Part shown: piece after piece, positions 46,159 through 55,983 of the stretch
Numbering within the stretch: position 1 is the first letter of the stretch
How the letters are laid out: each line of letters begins with the position of its first letter
Source of the DNA: Novosphingobium cyanobacteriorum
GTDB taxonomy: Bacteria; Pseudomonadota; Alphaproteobacteria; Sphingomonadales; Sphingomonadaceae
Direction of reading: 5' to 3'
NCBI RefSeq assembly: GCF_029436685.1
Contig: NZ_JAROCY010000014.1
Coordinates: 85,930-149,929 of the forward strand
Length of the DNA: 64,000 nucleotides
Notes under the pieces: model-generated
What the model was told of the DNA's origin: nothing
Seen by the model: only the letters and a program-made list of their open reading frames with translations
Database searches by the model: none
Translations under genes and position numbers: made by a program

Positions 46159-46992
46159 ATGGAGAGCACGCCAGATTTGACCATTGCCCTGATCGGCTTC
46201 GGCGAGGCCGGATCGACTTTCGCCAAGGCGGCCGGCTGGGAATCCGGCGCGCTGGCCTTTGACGTGGTGCCGGCGCGGCGCGCGGTGATGGAAGATGCAG
46301 GCGTGGTTGCCTGCGCCACGGCGGAATGCGCGCTGTCTGACGCGGACCTGGTGCTGTCGCTGGTGACGGCGGATTCGGCGCTGCCCGCGGCGCAGGACTA
46401 TGCCGCGCTGCTGAAGCCCGGCGCGCTGTGGTGCGACATGAATTCGGTGGCGCCCGATACCAAGCGCGCGGCGGCCGTGGCGGTGGAGGCCGCTGGCGGG
46501 CGCTATATCGACGTGGCGGTGCTGGCGCCGGTGAACCCGGCGCGGATGAACGTGCCGCTGCTGGTGGCGGGCGCGGCGGCGGAGGAAGCGGCGCAGGCGC
46601 TGCGCTCGGTGGGGTTCGCCAACGTGCGCGTGGTGGGCGGCGAAGTGGGCCGGGCCAGCGCGATCAAGATGATCCGTTCGGTGATGGTCAAGGGCATCGA
46701 GGCGCTGACCGCGGAGATGATGCTGGCGGCGACCAGGGCGGGCGTGGCGGACGAGGTGCTGGCCTCGCTGGACGCCAGCGAGAAGGCGCAGAGCTGGTTT
46801 GACCGCGCGGAATACAACGTGGAGCGCATGACGACCCACGGGCTGCGGCGCGCGGCGGAGATGGAAGAGAGCTGCAAAACGCTGGAATCGCTGGGCGTGG
46901 AGCCGGTGATGACCAGCGGCACGGTGAAGCGCCAGCGCGAGCAGGCGGGCAAGACGATCGCATTCAACCCCGAGAGGACTGAAGTCGCATGA
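46159..46992 (+). CDS. DUF1932 NAD(P)-binding 6-phosphogluconate-dehydrogenase-like protein
   Basis: The 277-residue protein has a Rossmann domain with IALIGFGEAGSTFAK (about residues 9-23) and the beta-hydroxyacid-dehydrogenase DMNSVAPDTK and APVNPARMNVPLLVAG regions. A C-terminal DUF1932 domain follows (about 185-255: SAIKMIRSVMVKGIEALTAE with the catalytic-type Lys). It is the first gene of the ligJABC operon and overlaps ligJ by four bases. It is not one of the six classical pathway enzymes. A dehydrogenase acting on a 2-hydroxy or 2-oxo acid of the pathway is plausible but not shown. Confidence 0.88.
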   Translation: MESTPDLTIALIGFGEAGSTFAKAAGWESGALAFDVVPARRAVMEDAGVVACATAECALSDADLVLSLVTADSALPAAQDYAALLKPGALWCDMNSVAPDTKRAAAVAVEAAGGRYIDVAVLAPVNPARMNVPLLVAGAAAEEAAQALRSVGFANVRVVGGEVGRASAIKMIRSVMVKGIEALTAEMMLAATRAGVADEVLASLDASEKAQSWFDRAEYNVERMTTHGLRRAAEMEESCKTLESLGVEPVMTSGTVKRQREQAGKTIAFNPERTEVA

Positions 46993-48010
46993 CCATGATC
47001 ATCGACTGCCACGGCCACTACACCGTGCTGCCAAAGGCGCACGACGAGTGGCGCGAGAAGCAGAAGGCCGCATTCAAGGCCGGGACCGAGTGCCCGCCGT
47101 ACCCCGAAATCTCCGACGACGAGATCCGCGAGACGATCGAGAGCAACCAGCTGCGCCTGCTGAAGGAGCGCGGCGCGGACATGACGATCTTTTCGCCCCG
47201 CGCATCGGCCATGGCCCCGCATGTGGGTGACCAGACGGTGGCGGTGAAGTGGGCGCAGGTGTGCAATGACCTGATCGCGCGGGTGGTGGGGCTCTATCCC
47301 GAAACCTTCGCCGGGGTGTGCATGCTGCCGCAATCACCCGAAGCGGACATGACCAGCTCGATCGCCGAGCTGGAGCGCTGCGTGAACGAGCTGGGCTTCA
47401 TCGGCTGCAACCTGAACCCCGATCCGGGTGGCGGGCACTTCAAGCATCCGCCGCTGACGGACGAGTACTGGTTCCCGTTCTACGAGAAGATGTGCGAGCT
47501 GGACGTGCCGGCGATGATCCACGTTTCAGGATCGTGCAACCCGGCGATGCACGCGACGGGCGGGTACTATATTGCGGCCGACACCATCGCGTTCATGCAG
47601 CTGCTGGAAGGCGACCTGTTCAGCAGGTTCCCGACCCTGCGCTTCATCATCCCGCACGGCGGCGGGGCGGTGCCCTATCACTGGGGGCGCTATCGCGGGC
47701 TGGCCGACATGCTGAAGAAGCCGGGGCTGGACACGCACCTGATGAACAACGTGTTCTTCGACACCTGCGTCTATCACCAGCCGGGCATCAACCTGCTGGC
47801 CGACGTGATCGAGAACAAGAACATCCTGTTCGGCAGCGAGATGGTGGGCGCGGTGCGCGGGATCGACCCGACGACGGGCTTCTATTTCGACGACACCAAG
47901 CGGTATGTCGACGCGCTGGATATCAGCGACGCCGAGCGCCACGCGATCTTCGAGGGCAATGCGCGCCGCGTGTTCCCGCGGCTGGACGCCAAGCTGAAGG
48001 AGAGGGGCCT

Positions 48011-48014
<4 letters not shown>
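46989..48014 (+). CDS. ligJ: 4-oxalomesaconate hydratase
   Basis: The 341-residue amidohydrolase-superfamily protein hydrates 4-oxalomesaconate to 4-carboxy-4-hydroxy-2-oxoadipate. The zinc motif DCHGHYTVLPKAHDEW opens the protein, and MIHVSGSCNPAMHATGGYY, FIIPHGGGAVPYHWGR and NVFFDTCVYHQPGINLL follow, as in SYK-6 LigJ. It overlaps the upstream dehydrogenase (ATGA) and the ligA start (GTGA). An alternative ATG lies two codons in. Confidence 0.97.
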
Positions 48015-49268
<1,254 letters not shown>

Positions 49269-49318
49269 GGTTTCCTAAACGTCTGTGGCGGAGGCTTCCA
49301 TGCGGGGAAATCCCCCCA

Positions 49319-49336
49319 TCGCCCGAAGGCGGGCGA
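49319..49336 (+). terminator. Hairpin between ligB and the small unknown gene
   Basis: TCGCCCG-AAGG-CGGGCGA forms a perfect 7-bp stem four bases before the GGAG of the next gene. It could be a processing site or weak attenuator within the lig operon. Confidence 0.45.
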
Positions 49337-49349
49337 CATGGAGAGCGTT

Positions 49350-49745
49350 ATGTCACAGCATTATCTGATAGTTGCTGTCTTGCAGGAGATGGACAGGCTT
49401 ACCTCGAAGCTGCGCAACATCGTCGAGGTTCAGCCTGAAGACTGGAAGGAGGGCTACACCTCGTATCGTCGCCAGCTGGGCCTGAGCATAACGGAAATGG
49501 TTAAGCTGGCGAAGCACGACCTGGGGATGAGCAGGGAGGACGCGCGGACCCTGAAGGCCGAGTTCGAGGCGTGTCGCGCCGCGATCGCCCGGCATCAGGA
49601 GGCCTATCCGATGGAGACGCTGGTCCTTTCGGCGCCCGGGTTCGTTGAATCGTTCAACCGGGTGGACGCCTGCTTCCTTGGCTTCCGGGCGACGATGCAA
49701 CGGCTGATCGAGCGGTATCAGGTGGAGTTCGAAGGTATCGATTGA
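49350..49745 (+). CDS. Unknown protein inserted between ligB and ligC
   Basis: The 131-residue protein starts MSQHYLIVAVLQEMDRLTSK. It is predicted to be largely helical, with YTSYRRQLGLSITEMVKLAK, a short KHDLGMSREDARTLKAEFEA helix pair and a C-terminal FRATMQRLIERYQVEFEGID. No known domain, signal peptide or membrane span is visible. The start at 49350 was chosen because GGAG lies six bases before it; an in-frame ATG at 49338 has no ribosome site. It lies 81 bp after ligB and 42 bp before ligC. Its base composition is lower in GC. Confidence 0.75.
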   Translation: MSQHYLIVAVLQEMDRLTSKLRNIVEVQPEDWKEGYTSYRRQLGLSITEMVKLAKHDLGMSREDARTLKAEFEACRAAIARHQEAYPMETLVLSAPGFVESFNRVDACFLGFRATMQRLIERYQVEFEGID

Positions 49746-49787
49746 GGTGTCCATGCAGGGCACCGCATTGAAGAACGGGAGTATCTC

Positions 49788-50732
49788 ATGCGTATTGCCC
49801 TGGCCGGCGCCGGCGCGTTCGGCGAAAAGCATCTTGATGGTTTGAAGAACATCGACGGCGTGGAGATCGTTTCGATCATCAGCCGCACCGGTGAACAGGC
49901 GGCCGCCGTCGCCGCCAAGTATGGCGCCAAGCACAGCTCCACCGAGCTGGAAGACGCGCTGGCCCGCGACGACGTGGACGCGGTGATCCTGTGCACGCCG
50001 ACGCAGATGCACGCCGAACAGGCGATCGCCTGCATGAAGGCGGGCAAGCACGTGCAGGTGGAAATCCCGCTGGCCGACAGCTGGGCCGATGCGCAGGAGG
50101 TGCTGCGCGTGCAGGAAGAGACCGGCAAGGTCTGCATGGTGGGCCACACCCGCCGCTTCAACCCGAGCCACCAGTTCGTGCACAACCGCATCAAGGCGGG
50201 CGAATTCAACGTGCAGCAGATGGACGTGCAGACGTACTTCTTCCGCCGCCGCAACATCAACGCCAAGGGCGAGCCGCGCAGCTGGACCGACCACCTGCTG
50301 TGGCACCATGCCGCGCACACGGTGGATCTGTTCGCCTATCAGGCGGGCAGGATCGTGAAGGCCAATGCCATCGAGGGGCCGATCCATCCCGAGCTGGGCA
50401 TCGCCATGGACATGTCGATCCAGCTGAAGAGCGAGAGCGGCGCGATCTGCACGCTTTCGCTGTCATTCAACAACGACGGGCCGCTGGGCACCTTCTTCCG
50501 CTATATCGGCGATACCGCGACCTATATCGCGCGCTATGACGACCTGGTGAACGGCAAGGAAGAGCCGATCGACGTTTCCAAGGTGGACGTCAGCATGAAC
50601 GGCATCGAGCTGCAGGACCGCGAGTTCATTGCCGCGATCCGCGAAGGGCGCGAGCCGAACAGTTCGGTGCAGAAGGTGTTCGACTGCTACCGTGTGCTGG
50701 GCGAGCTGGAAACCCAGCTGGCCAAGGGCTGA
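49788..50732 (+). CDS. ligC: 4-carboxy-2-hydroxymuconate semialdehyde dehydrogenase
   Basis: The 314-residue Gfo/Idh/MocA-family protein oxidises the hemiacetal form of CHMS to 2-pyrone-4,6-dicarboxylate with NADP+. The cofactor site is ALAGAGAFGEKHLDGL at the N-terminus. CTPTQMHAEQAI, MVGHTRRFNPSHQFVH and HLLWHHAAHTVDLFAYQ match SYK-6 LigC. It closes the operon and is followed by a strong terminator. Confidence 0.97.
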   Translation: MRIALAGAGAFGEKHLDGLKNIDGVEIVSIISRTGEQAAAVAAKYGAKHSSTELEDALARDDVDAVILCTPTQMHAEQAIACMKAGKHVQVEIPLADSWADAQEVLRVQEETGKVCMVGHTRRFNPSHQFVHNRIKAGEFNVQQMDVQTYFFRRRNINAKGEPRSWTDHLLWHHAAHTVDLFAYQAGRIVKANAIEGPIHPELGIAMDMSIQLKSESGAICTLSLSFNNDGPLGTFFRYIGDTATYIARYDDLVNGKEEPIDVSKVDVSMNGIELQDREFIAAIREGREPNSSVQKVFDCYRVLGELETQLAKG

Positions 50733-50741
50733 GGATACGAG

Positions 50742-50770
50742 AAGGCCCGCCGGAGACGGCGGGCCTTGCC
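50742..50770 (+). terminator. Terminator of the ligJABC operon
   Basis: AAGGCCCGCC-GGAGAC-GGCGGGCCTT is a perfect 10-bp stem ten bases after the ligC stop. Confidence 0.85.
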
Positions 50771-50915
50771 TTGTTGGCGGCCGTATCCGGGAAGCAGATG
50801 GCTGACCGCGGCGATGCCAAAGATCATCACGGCGACAGACGTGGAGGGGGGCGATAGAAATCCGCCACGAAACCGGGGTCGCACTGAGGACATCTGCCCG
50901 CGAGAACAATGCCTT

Positions 50916-50940
50916 CATTGTGAGCGCAGCGAGGCAATCC
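50916..50940. repeat. REP-like unit
   Basis: CATTGTGAGCGCAGCGAGGC followed by AATCC is the short form of the CATTGCGAG-type alphaproteobacterial REP. The rest of the 50771-50984 gap shows no gene I can support. Confidence 0.45.
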
Positions 50941-50984
50941 CGGGTGTCACGACCCCGCTTCCCGATCGTCAGGACCGGCCGCCT

Positions 50985-51563
50985 TCACCCCATGCCATAG
51001 GCGTTCTTCATGCCGCCCTGCCGTTCAAGGTTCAGCGCCATGATCGCGATGTCGTGGGTCTCTCCGTTGGAATCGCGCACGTGGTCGCGCAGCAGGGCTT
51101 CGGGCAGGAAACCCATATCCTCGAACACTTTCAGCGCCGCGCCCTGATCCGGGGTGAGCCGGGCCATGACCTTGCTTGCGCCCGCTTCCATCGCCATCGC
51201 GAGACATTCCTGCGCCAGCACCCGGCCAAAGCCGGTGCCGCGCATCGCCGGGCTGATGACCATGCGGATCTCGGCCACGTGGGGGGACCAGCTGAGTTCG
51301 TCGCGCGCCAGCGCGGTGCAGCCGACCAGCTTGCCCCCTTCCAGCGCGACAAGGCTTTGCATCAGGCCGCGCTCCACCTGTTCGATCCACGCGGCGACGA
51401 CCTTGGGATTGCGGATGTCACGCAACAGGAACAGCAGATCGTGCGCGGGCACGCTACGGGCGAATGCCACCAGCGAATCGGCATCGCCAGGCTCCAGCCG
51501 GCGCAGCACGATGGCGCGGGTGCCCGCCTGCACGGTGCGGGGATAGGTCAGGGTATCGGACAT
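50985..51563 (-). CDS. GNAT-family N-acetyltransferase
   Basis: The 192-residue protein has the GNAT order of motifs: IVLRRLEPGDADSLVAFARS at the start, HVAEIRMVISPAMRGTGFGRVLAQE (acetyl-CoA P-loop, about residues 95-120) and DQGAALKVFEDMGFLPEALL. The substrate is unknown. It lies two bases after phaC on the same strand, so it is probably cotranscribed with the PHA synthase genes. Its N-terminal ATG has no strong ribosome site. Confidence 0.9.
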   Translation of the reverse strand: MSDTLTYPRTVQAGTRAIVLRRLEPGDADSLVAFARSVPAHDLLFLLRDIRNPKVVAAWIEQVERGLMQSLVALEGGKLVGCTALARDELSWSPHVAEIRMVISPAMRGTGFGRVLAQECLAMAMEAGASKVMARLTPDQGAALKVFEDMGFLPEALLRDHVRDSNGETHDIAIMALNLERQGGMKNAYGMG

Positions 51564-51565
51564 TC

Positions 51566-52648
51566 TCAAACGGACCTCTTGCCAAGCCAGCCGTCGATCA
51601 ACGGCCAGAGCCGCCGCAGCGCCGCAGGGCCGGCCACCAGGCTGACATGGCCGCCCTTGGAAACGAGCTGTTCGCGATCGGTCGATCCGGTCAGGGTCAT
51701 GATCGGATGCGCCGCCGCCTCGCTCACGATGTGATCGTGCTGCGCGATGATGTTGAGGATCGGCACGGTGATGCGCGCCAGGTCCACCGTCCGCCCGCCG
51801 ATCTCCAGTTCGTTTTTCACCAGCGCATTGGCCCACATCAGCTTCTTGATCTGATCGCGGAAGTATTCCCCCGGGACCGGCAGCGTCTCAGCCGCCCAGC
51901 GATCGAACATGCGGTAGGATCGCACGAATTCGTCGTTCCACATATTGGTCCACAGGTGCAGGCGCCCCGCGGTGCGGTTGGCCGGGCGGGCGAGATCGAA
52001 GGCGCCCAGCATCAGTTCGGGCGGGATCACGCCAAGCCGGTCAACCACCATGTCCACATCGAAATGGCGCTGGTCGGCCCAGGTCTGGAACAGGCGCATC
52101 GTGTCAAAATCGATCGGCGTGGCGAAGAGCACCAGGTTCTTCACCGCGTTGCCCGCGTGCAGCGCGGCGTGGATGGTCGCCAGCGTGCCGCCCATGCAGT
52201 ATCCGGCCAGCGTGATCTCGCGCTCCCCGGTGATCTCCGCGATCCGGGCGATGCTGTCGGGGATGAAGCGGTCGACATAGTCGGCGATGGCGATGTGCGC
52301 CTCGTCGCGCCGGGGCGGCGCCCAATCGAGGTTGAACACGTCGAAGCCGCGGTTCAGCAGGTATTCGACCATGCTCTGCCCCGGAGCGAGATCGAAGATA
52401 TAGCCCTTGTTGCTGGGCGGCGAGACGATCAGCAGCGGCCGGCGATAGATCTCGTCCACCACCGGGCGATAGCGCCAGAGCATGGCGGTGCCTTCACGGT
52501 GGACCAGGTCCCGCGCCATTGCGCCCACTTCGGCGCGGGTGGAGGTGAGAAACTCCAGCCCCTTGATATTGCGCTTGAGCGCGCGGTCCACCTCGCGCCG
52601 GACGCGATCGGCGACGGCTTCGGGGGAAAGCGGTGCGGATTCGGCCAT
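51566..52648 (-). CDS. phaC: Class III poly(3-hydroxyalkanoate) synthase, PhaC subunit
   Basis: The 360-residue alpha/beta-hydrolase-type synthase polymerises hydroxyacyl-CoA. The triad is visible as Cys151 in GYCMGG, Asp305 in AQHDHIVSE and His334 in KGGHVSLV, close to the positions known for the Allochromatium vinosum enzyme. The short length (about 360 against roughly 600) marks class III, which needs PhaE. The PhaE-like gene lies ten bases upstream. Confidence 0.95.
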   Translation of the reverse strand: MAESAPLSPEAVADRVRREVDRALKRNIKGLEFLTSTRAEVGAMARDLVHREGTAMLWRYRPVVDEIYRRPLLIVSPPSNKGYIFDLAPGQSMVEYLLNRGFDVFNLDWAPPRRDEAHIAIADYVDRFIPDSIARIAEITGEREITLAGYCMGGTLATIHAALHAGNAVKNLVLFATPIDFDTMRLFQTWADQRHFDVDMVVDRLGVIPPELMLGAFDLARPANRTAGRLHLWTNMWNDEFVRSYRMFDRWAAETLPVPGEYFRDQIKKLMWANALVKNELEIGGRTVDLARITVPILNIIAQHDHIVSEAAAHPIMTLTGSTDREQLVSKGGHVSLVAGPAALRRLWPLIDGWLGKRSV

Positions 52649-52658
52649 CCCGGTGCGG

Positions 52659-53015
52659 TCAGCCCGGCTTGCGCGTGCGGCGCGGTTCCTTCACCGCGGC
52701 GGCGGGGGGCGCCGCCTTGCCCGCCAAGGCCTCGATCGCCAGCCGCAGCCGGTCGATGCTGTCCTCGATCGCGTCGAGCCGTTCGCCGATCTGGTCCACC
52801 TGCGCCTTGCTCGGCAGGTTCAGGTTGCGCAGCAGCGTGTCCATCTGCTCGCCAAATGCGCGCTGCGCCACCAGCTGTACCTTGGTCGCCTGCCCGATGA
52901 TCGCGCCGAACTGCTCGTTCTCGGTCAGCTTGCCCGACCAGCTGTTGATCTCGTGCTCCCACTTCTGGACCATGTCCGTCCAGGCGGCGACGGGATCGAA
53001 CGGCTTGTCGGTCAT
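52659..53015 (-). CDS. phaE: PhaE-like PHA synthase subunit
   Basis: The 118-residue helical protein contains AWTDMVQKWEHEINSWSGKL, QVQLVAQRAFGEQMDTLLRNLNLP-type text (phasin/PhaE-like LNLPSKAQVDQIGERLDAIE) and a basic Ala/Pro/Lys tail. It is much shorter than the 350-residue A. vinosum PhaE; it keeps the C-terminal LPs-x-x-x-hydrophobic-x-x-L-x-x-R-hydrophobic motif. It directly precedes phaC, so a complex is likely. A phasin is the main alternative. Confidence 0.8.
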   Translation of the reverse strand: MTDKPFDPVAAWTDMVQKWEHEINSWSGKLTENEQFGAIIGQATKVQLVAQRAFGEQMDTLLRNLNLPSKAQVDQIGERLDAIEDSIDRLRLAIEALAGKAAPPAAAVKEPRRTRKPG

Positions 53016-53025
53016 GCGGTCTCCT

Positions 53026-53790
53026 TCAGGTAGCGAGCGAGATGTAGCCGAGCTGCGCCGCCTTGAAGACGGTCTGGCTGCGATTCACGGCGTTCAGCTT
53101 CATCGATGCGTTGTGGATGTGGAACCGCACGGTGGCGCGGCTGCGGCCCATGATCATGCTGATTTCCAGGTCGGTCTTGCCGATCGCGGCCCAGCGCAGG
53201 CACTCCACCTCGCGCTTTGACAGGCGTGATCCCGGGGGCAGCGCCTGCACCGATCCCATCGCGTGGACATAGCTGGCGATGAACGTGCGCGAATAGATGC
53301 CGAAGGCGTCGCCATGTTCGAGAAACTGGTCGTCCAGTTCGGTGATGGTGTCGTCCAGCGGGTTGAAGCTGACCGCGCCGATCTGCCCGAACGGCAGGTG
53401 CACCGGCACCACGATCGCCGCGCGCGTCATCGCCCGGGTCTCGAAATTGGTGAGGTCGATGGCCGACAGGTAATGGTTGGGCTGGCGGGTGTGGAACCCG
53501 CTGGCGTTCACCCAGAACGGTTCGCTTTCAAAGCGGCAGGCTGAGGTGATCGGCGAATCCAGCGCGATGCGCGAATTGCGCCACCACGTCTTTTCCTCGG
53601 TCCAGCCGAACACGTCGCTGGCCAGCACATTGCCATCGGCATCGACGGGCGTACGCTTGTCAGCAATATCCTGTTGCGGCGCGGCACGCATGCCGGCCGA
53701 AAGGGCAAGGGCGTTCAACGCCTCGGCCGCGCGGCGCACGTCCTGCGGGCCGCTGATCCGGACCGAATCGATGGATTCCACCGAAAGCAC
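53026..53790 (-). CDS. LuxR-family regulator with autoinducer-binding-like domain (solo)
   Basis: The 254-residue protein has an autoinducer-binding-type N-terminal domain: FGWTEEKTWWRNSRIALDSP with Trp/Trp and Asp-x-Pro near the usual positions, SEPFWVN, and VVPVHLPFGQIGAVSFNP. The C-terminal LuxR HTH spans about residues 185-245 (LSKREVECLRWAAIGKTDLE). No LuxI-type gene lies nearby. The GTG start at 53790 has GGGAGAAG five bases upstream. It lies ten bases before the phaE-like gene, on the same strand. Confidence 0.87.
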   Translation of the reverse strand: MLSVESIDSVRISGPQDVRRAAEALNALALSAGMRAAPQQDIADKRTPVDADGNVLASDVFGWTEEKTWWRNSRIALDSPITSACRFESEPFWVNASGFHTRQPNHYLSAIDLTNFETRAMTRAAIVVPVHLPFGQIGAVSFNPLDDTITELDDQFLEHGDAFGIYSRTFIASYVHAMGSVQALPPGSRLSKREVECLRWAAIGKTDLEISMIMGRSRATVRFHIHNASMKLNAVNRSQTVFKAAQLGYISLAT

Positions 53791-53821
53791 GCTCTTCTCC
53801 CAGTTGTTGCCCGCTCTTGTA

Positions 53822-53837
53822 CCGGCAGGTCTGCCGG
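53822..53837. promoter_or_regulatory. lux-box-like palindrome between the LuxR solo and the acyl-CoA dehydrogenase
   Basis: CCGGCAG-GT-CTGCCGG has perfect 7-bp arms. It lies 32 bp before the luxR-type start and 98 bp before the divergent dehydrogenase start. Size and dyad fit a lux box; binding by the neighbouring regulator is inferred. Confidence 0.5.
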
Positions 53838-53934
53838 GAAACAATCGCAGGTGCACCCTGAAATGCCTAGTCTTTTGCAGAGCAACGAAGCGCCCCCGAC
53901 GATGGTAGAGCTTGAAGCCGATGGGAGTGAACCT

Positions 53935-55041
53935 GTGAACTTCGACCTCACCGAGGACGAGGAGATGCTCAAGGCCCTGGCCGAGCGTTTCGTCGTGGAC
54001 CAATATGATATCGATCGCCGCCGCGCCTATGTCGCCACCGACGAAGGCTTCGGGCGCGAGAACTGGGCGCTGCTGGGCGAACTTGGCCTGATCGCCGCGC
54101 CCTTTGCCGAAGAGCACGGCGGGCTGGGACTGGATGCCACGGGCATCGCCACCGTGTTCGAGGCGCTGGGCAAGGGCCTGGTGGTGGAGCCGCTGATCGA
54201 TGCGGTGCTGCTGGCGGGCCGGCTCTTTGCCGCGACCGCGCCAGAAGCGCTGGCCGCGCAGTGGATCGAAGGCCTGCTTGCGGGGCACAAGCGCCTCGCG
54301 CTCGCCCATGCCGAAACCGGCAGCCGTGACGGCAGCCTGTGGGTGGAAACCAGCGCCACCAGCCAGGGTGATGTAGCGACGCTGACCGGGACCAAGGCCT
54401 ATGTCGTCGCCGGCGCCGGGGCCGATGGCTATGTCGTCAGTGCGCGGACCGGGGGCAGCCCGGGGGATGACGATGGCCTTGGCCTCTATTTCGTCGAGGC
54501 CGGGGCTGCCGGCCTTACCGCCACACGCTGGCGCGTGGCCGATGGGTCGGTCGCCGTTTCACTGACGCTTGATGCCGTGCCTGCCGTGGCGCTTTCGGGC
54601 GGGATCGCCCAGATCGAGGAGGTCGAGCAGGTCGCCTCGCTCGCCCGTTCGGCCGAGGCGGTGGGCATCATGCAGCGTCTGTTCGATGAAACGCTGGAAT
54701 ACCTGCGCACGCGCGAACAGTTCGGCACTCCGCTGGGCCAGTTCCAGGCGATCCAGCATCGCATGGCCGCGCAATACACCGCGCTGGAACAGGCCCGCGC
54801 CCTGCTCAACTATGCCATGGTCACGCAGGGCACGCCCGAATTCGCCAGCGCGGTGCGCGGGGTGCGTGCCTTCGTCGCCCCGGCGGCGCTGGAACTGGGG
54901 CACGAGATGATCCAGTTCCATGGCGGCATGGGCGTGACCGACGAACTGATCATCGGCCACGGGCACAAGCGCCTGCTGGTGATCAGCCGCTGGCCCGACA
55001 GCCCCGAAGCCGCGCTTGACGCATACGCCAACGCAGCGTGA
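53935..55041 (+). CDS. Acyl-CoA dehydrogenase family protein
   Basis: The 368-residue protein has an N-terminal helical domain (NFDLTEDEEMLKALAERFV), the middle strand domain and a C-terminal helical domain with the FAD/substrate part LRTREQFGTPLGQFQAIQHR and IQFHGGMGVTDELIIGHGHK. Length is normal. The GTG at 53935 (GGAG eight bases before) matches the usual start of this subfamily better than the upstream ATG at 53863. The substrate (fatty acyl or aryl-propanoyl CoA) cannot be read. Confidence 0.93.
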   Translation: MNFDLTEDEEMLKALAERFVVDQYDIDRRRAYVATDEGFGRENWALLGELGLIAAPFAEEHGGLGLDATGIATVFEALGKGLVVEPLIDAVLLAGRLFAATAPEALAAQWIEGLLAGHKRLALAHAETGSRDGSLWVETSATSQGDVATLTGTKAYVVAGAGADGYVVSARTGGSPGDDDGLGLYFVEAGAAGLTATRWRVADGSVAVSLTLDAVPAVALSGGIAQIEEVEQVASLARSAEAVGIMQRLFDETLEYLRTREQFGTPLGQFQAIQHRMAAQYTALEQARALLNYAMVTQGTPEFASAVRGVRAFVAPAALELGHEMIQFHGGMGVTDELIIGHGHKRLLVISRWPDSPEAALDAYANAA

Positions 55042-55181
55042 GGATTGAAAAGGCGCTGTTTTCGGCACGCAGGGGCCGCCGCCCTCTCGGTTGAGGTGAT
55101 GGCGGCTTCGGGGCAGAATGCCACTGGCGCTCTTTCAAGACTGCGGAACCGGCGGGACGGCCGGCCGCTGTGGAGTGGATG

Positions 55182-55970
55182 ATGGAAGCCCTGATCGCCT
55201 ATTCCGGCCGCCGCTTTGCGCGTCCGCGCTATTACGCCAATGCGCACGAGCGGGACGAAGTGGACATCGCGCCGGTGGCGATGACGATCACCGATGCGCG
55301 GGGCGCGGGCACGCACGTGGACCGCGAGGGGTTCCAGCTGGTGCGGCACGCCAGCGCGGTGGACGACTTTGCCGACCGCGAGGCGGTGCTGGCCGTACAC
55401 AGGCGCGAGATCGAGGAACTGGTGCAGGCGCAGACCGGGGCGGACTTCGTCCATGTGGGCAGCCCGGGCCTGCTGCGCTTTTCCGAACGCAGCGGCAAGG
55501 CGGGCAGCCTGGACAATTCGATGCCGGCGCGGTTCGCGCACATCGACATTTCGGACCGCACTGCGCTGGGTTTCGGGCAGGCCGGCGCGAAGGACAGGCC
55601 CTATACCCGGTGCGCGCACTATAACGTGTGGCGGGCAATCTCCCCCCCGCCGCAGGACGTGCCGCTGGCGCTTTGCGACGCCCGCACGATTGCGGGCTCT
55701 GAGCTGATTGCCGCAGATGCGGTGTTCGACGCGCCCGGCAGGCCGGAATGGTCGTTCGAAGGGCTTGTGGTGGCCCATGGCGCGGCACACCGGTGGATGT
55801 ACTTTTCCGCGATGACGCGTGACGAGGTGGTGCTGTTCAAGACCCACGATACCGATGCGCAGCGCGCGCGGCACGTGCCCCATGTCGCCTTCGACTTGCC
55901 CGGATGCCCCGAGGACGCCGCACCGCGCGTTTCCATCGAGATGCGGGCAACGGCCTGGTGGTGGTGCTGA
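55182..55970 (+). CDS. CmcJ/NvfI-family oxygenase or methyltransferase-like protein
   Basis: The 262-residue protein shows the family pattern: DAVRGAG-like TDARGAGTHVDREGFQLVRH, then PARFAHIDISDRTA (putative metal His and Asp), NVWRAISPPPQDVPLALCDA, and a C-terminal HDTDAQRARHVPHVAF with the second metal-type His. Members act in fungal and bacterial secondary metabolism as Fe(II)/2-oxoglutarate-type enzymes or were first described as methyltransferases. The ATG at 55182 has GGAG six bases before it. No clear operon partner. Confidence 0.82.
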   Translation: MEALIAYSGRRFARPRYYANAHERDEVDIAPVAMTITDARGAGTHVDREGFQLVRHASAVDDFADREAVLAVHRREIEELVQAQTGADFVHVGSPGLLRFSERSGKAGSLDNSMPARFAHIDISDRTALGFGQAGAKDRPYTRCAHYNVWRAISPPPQDVPLALCDARTIAGSELIAADAVFDAPGRPEWSFEGLVVAHGAAHRWMYFSAMTRDEVVLFKTHDTDAQRARHVPHVAFDLPGCPEDAAPRVSIEMRATAWWWC

Positions 55971-55983
55971 TGATCCCAGATTG

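Noticed and set aside
50687..50893. A 68-codon minus-strand frame after ligC
   Set aside because: It contains the ligC terminator and has no protein-like features.
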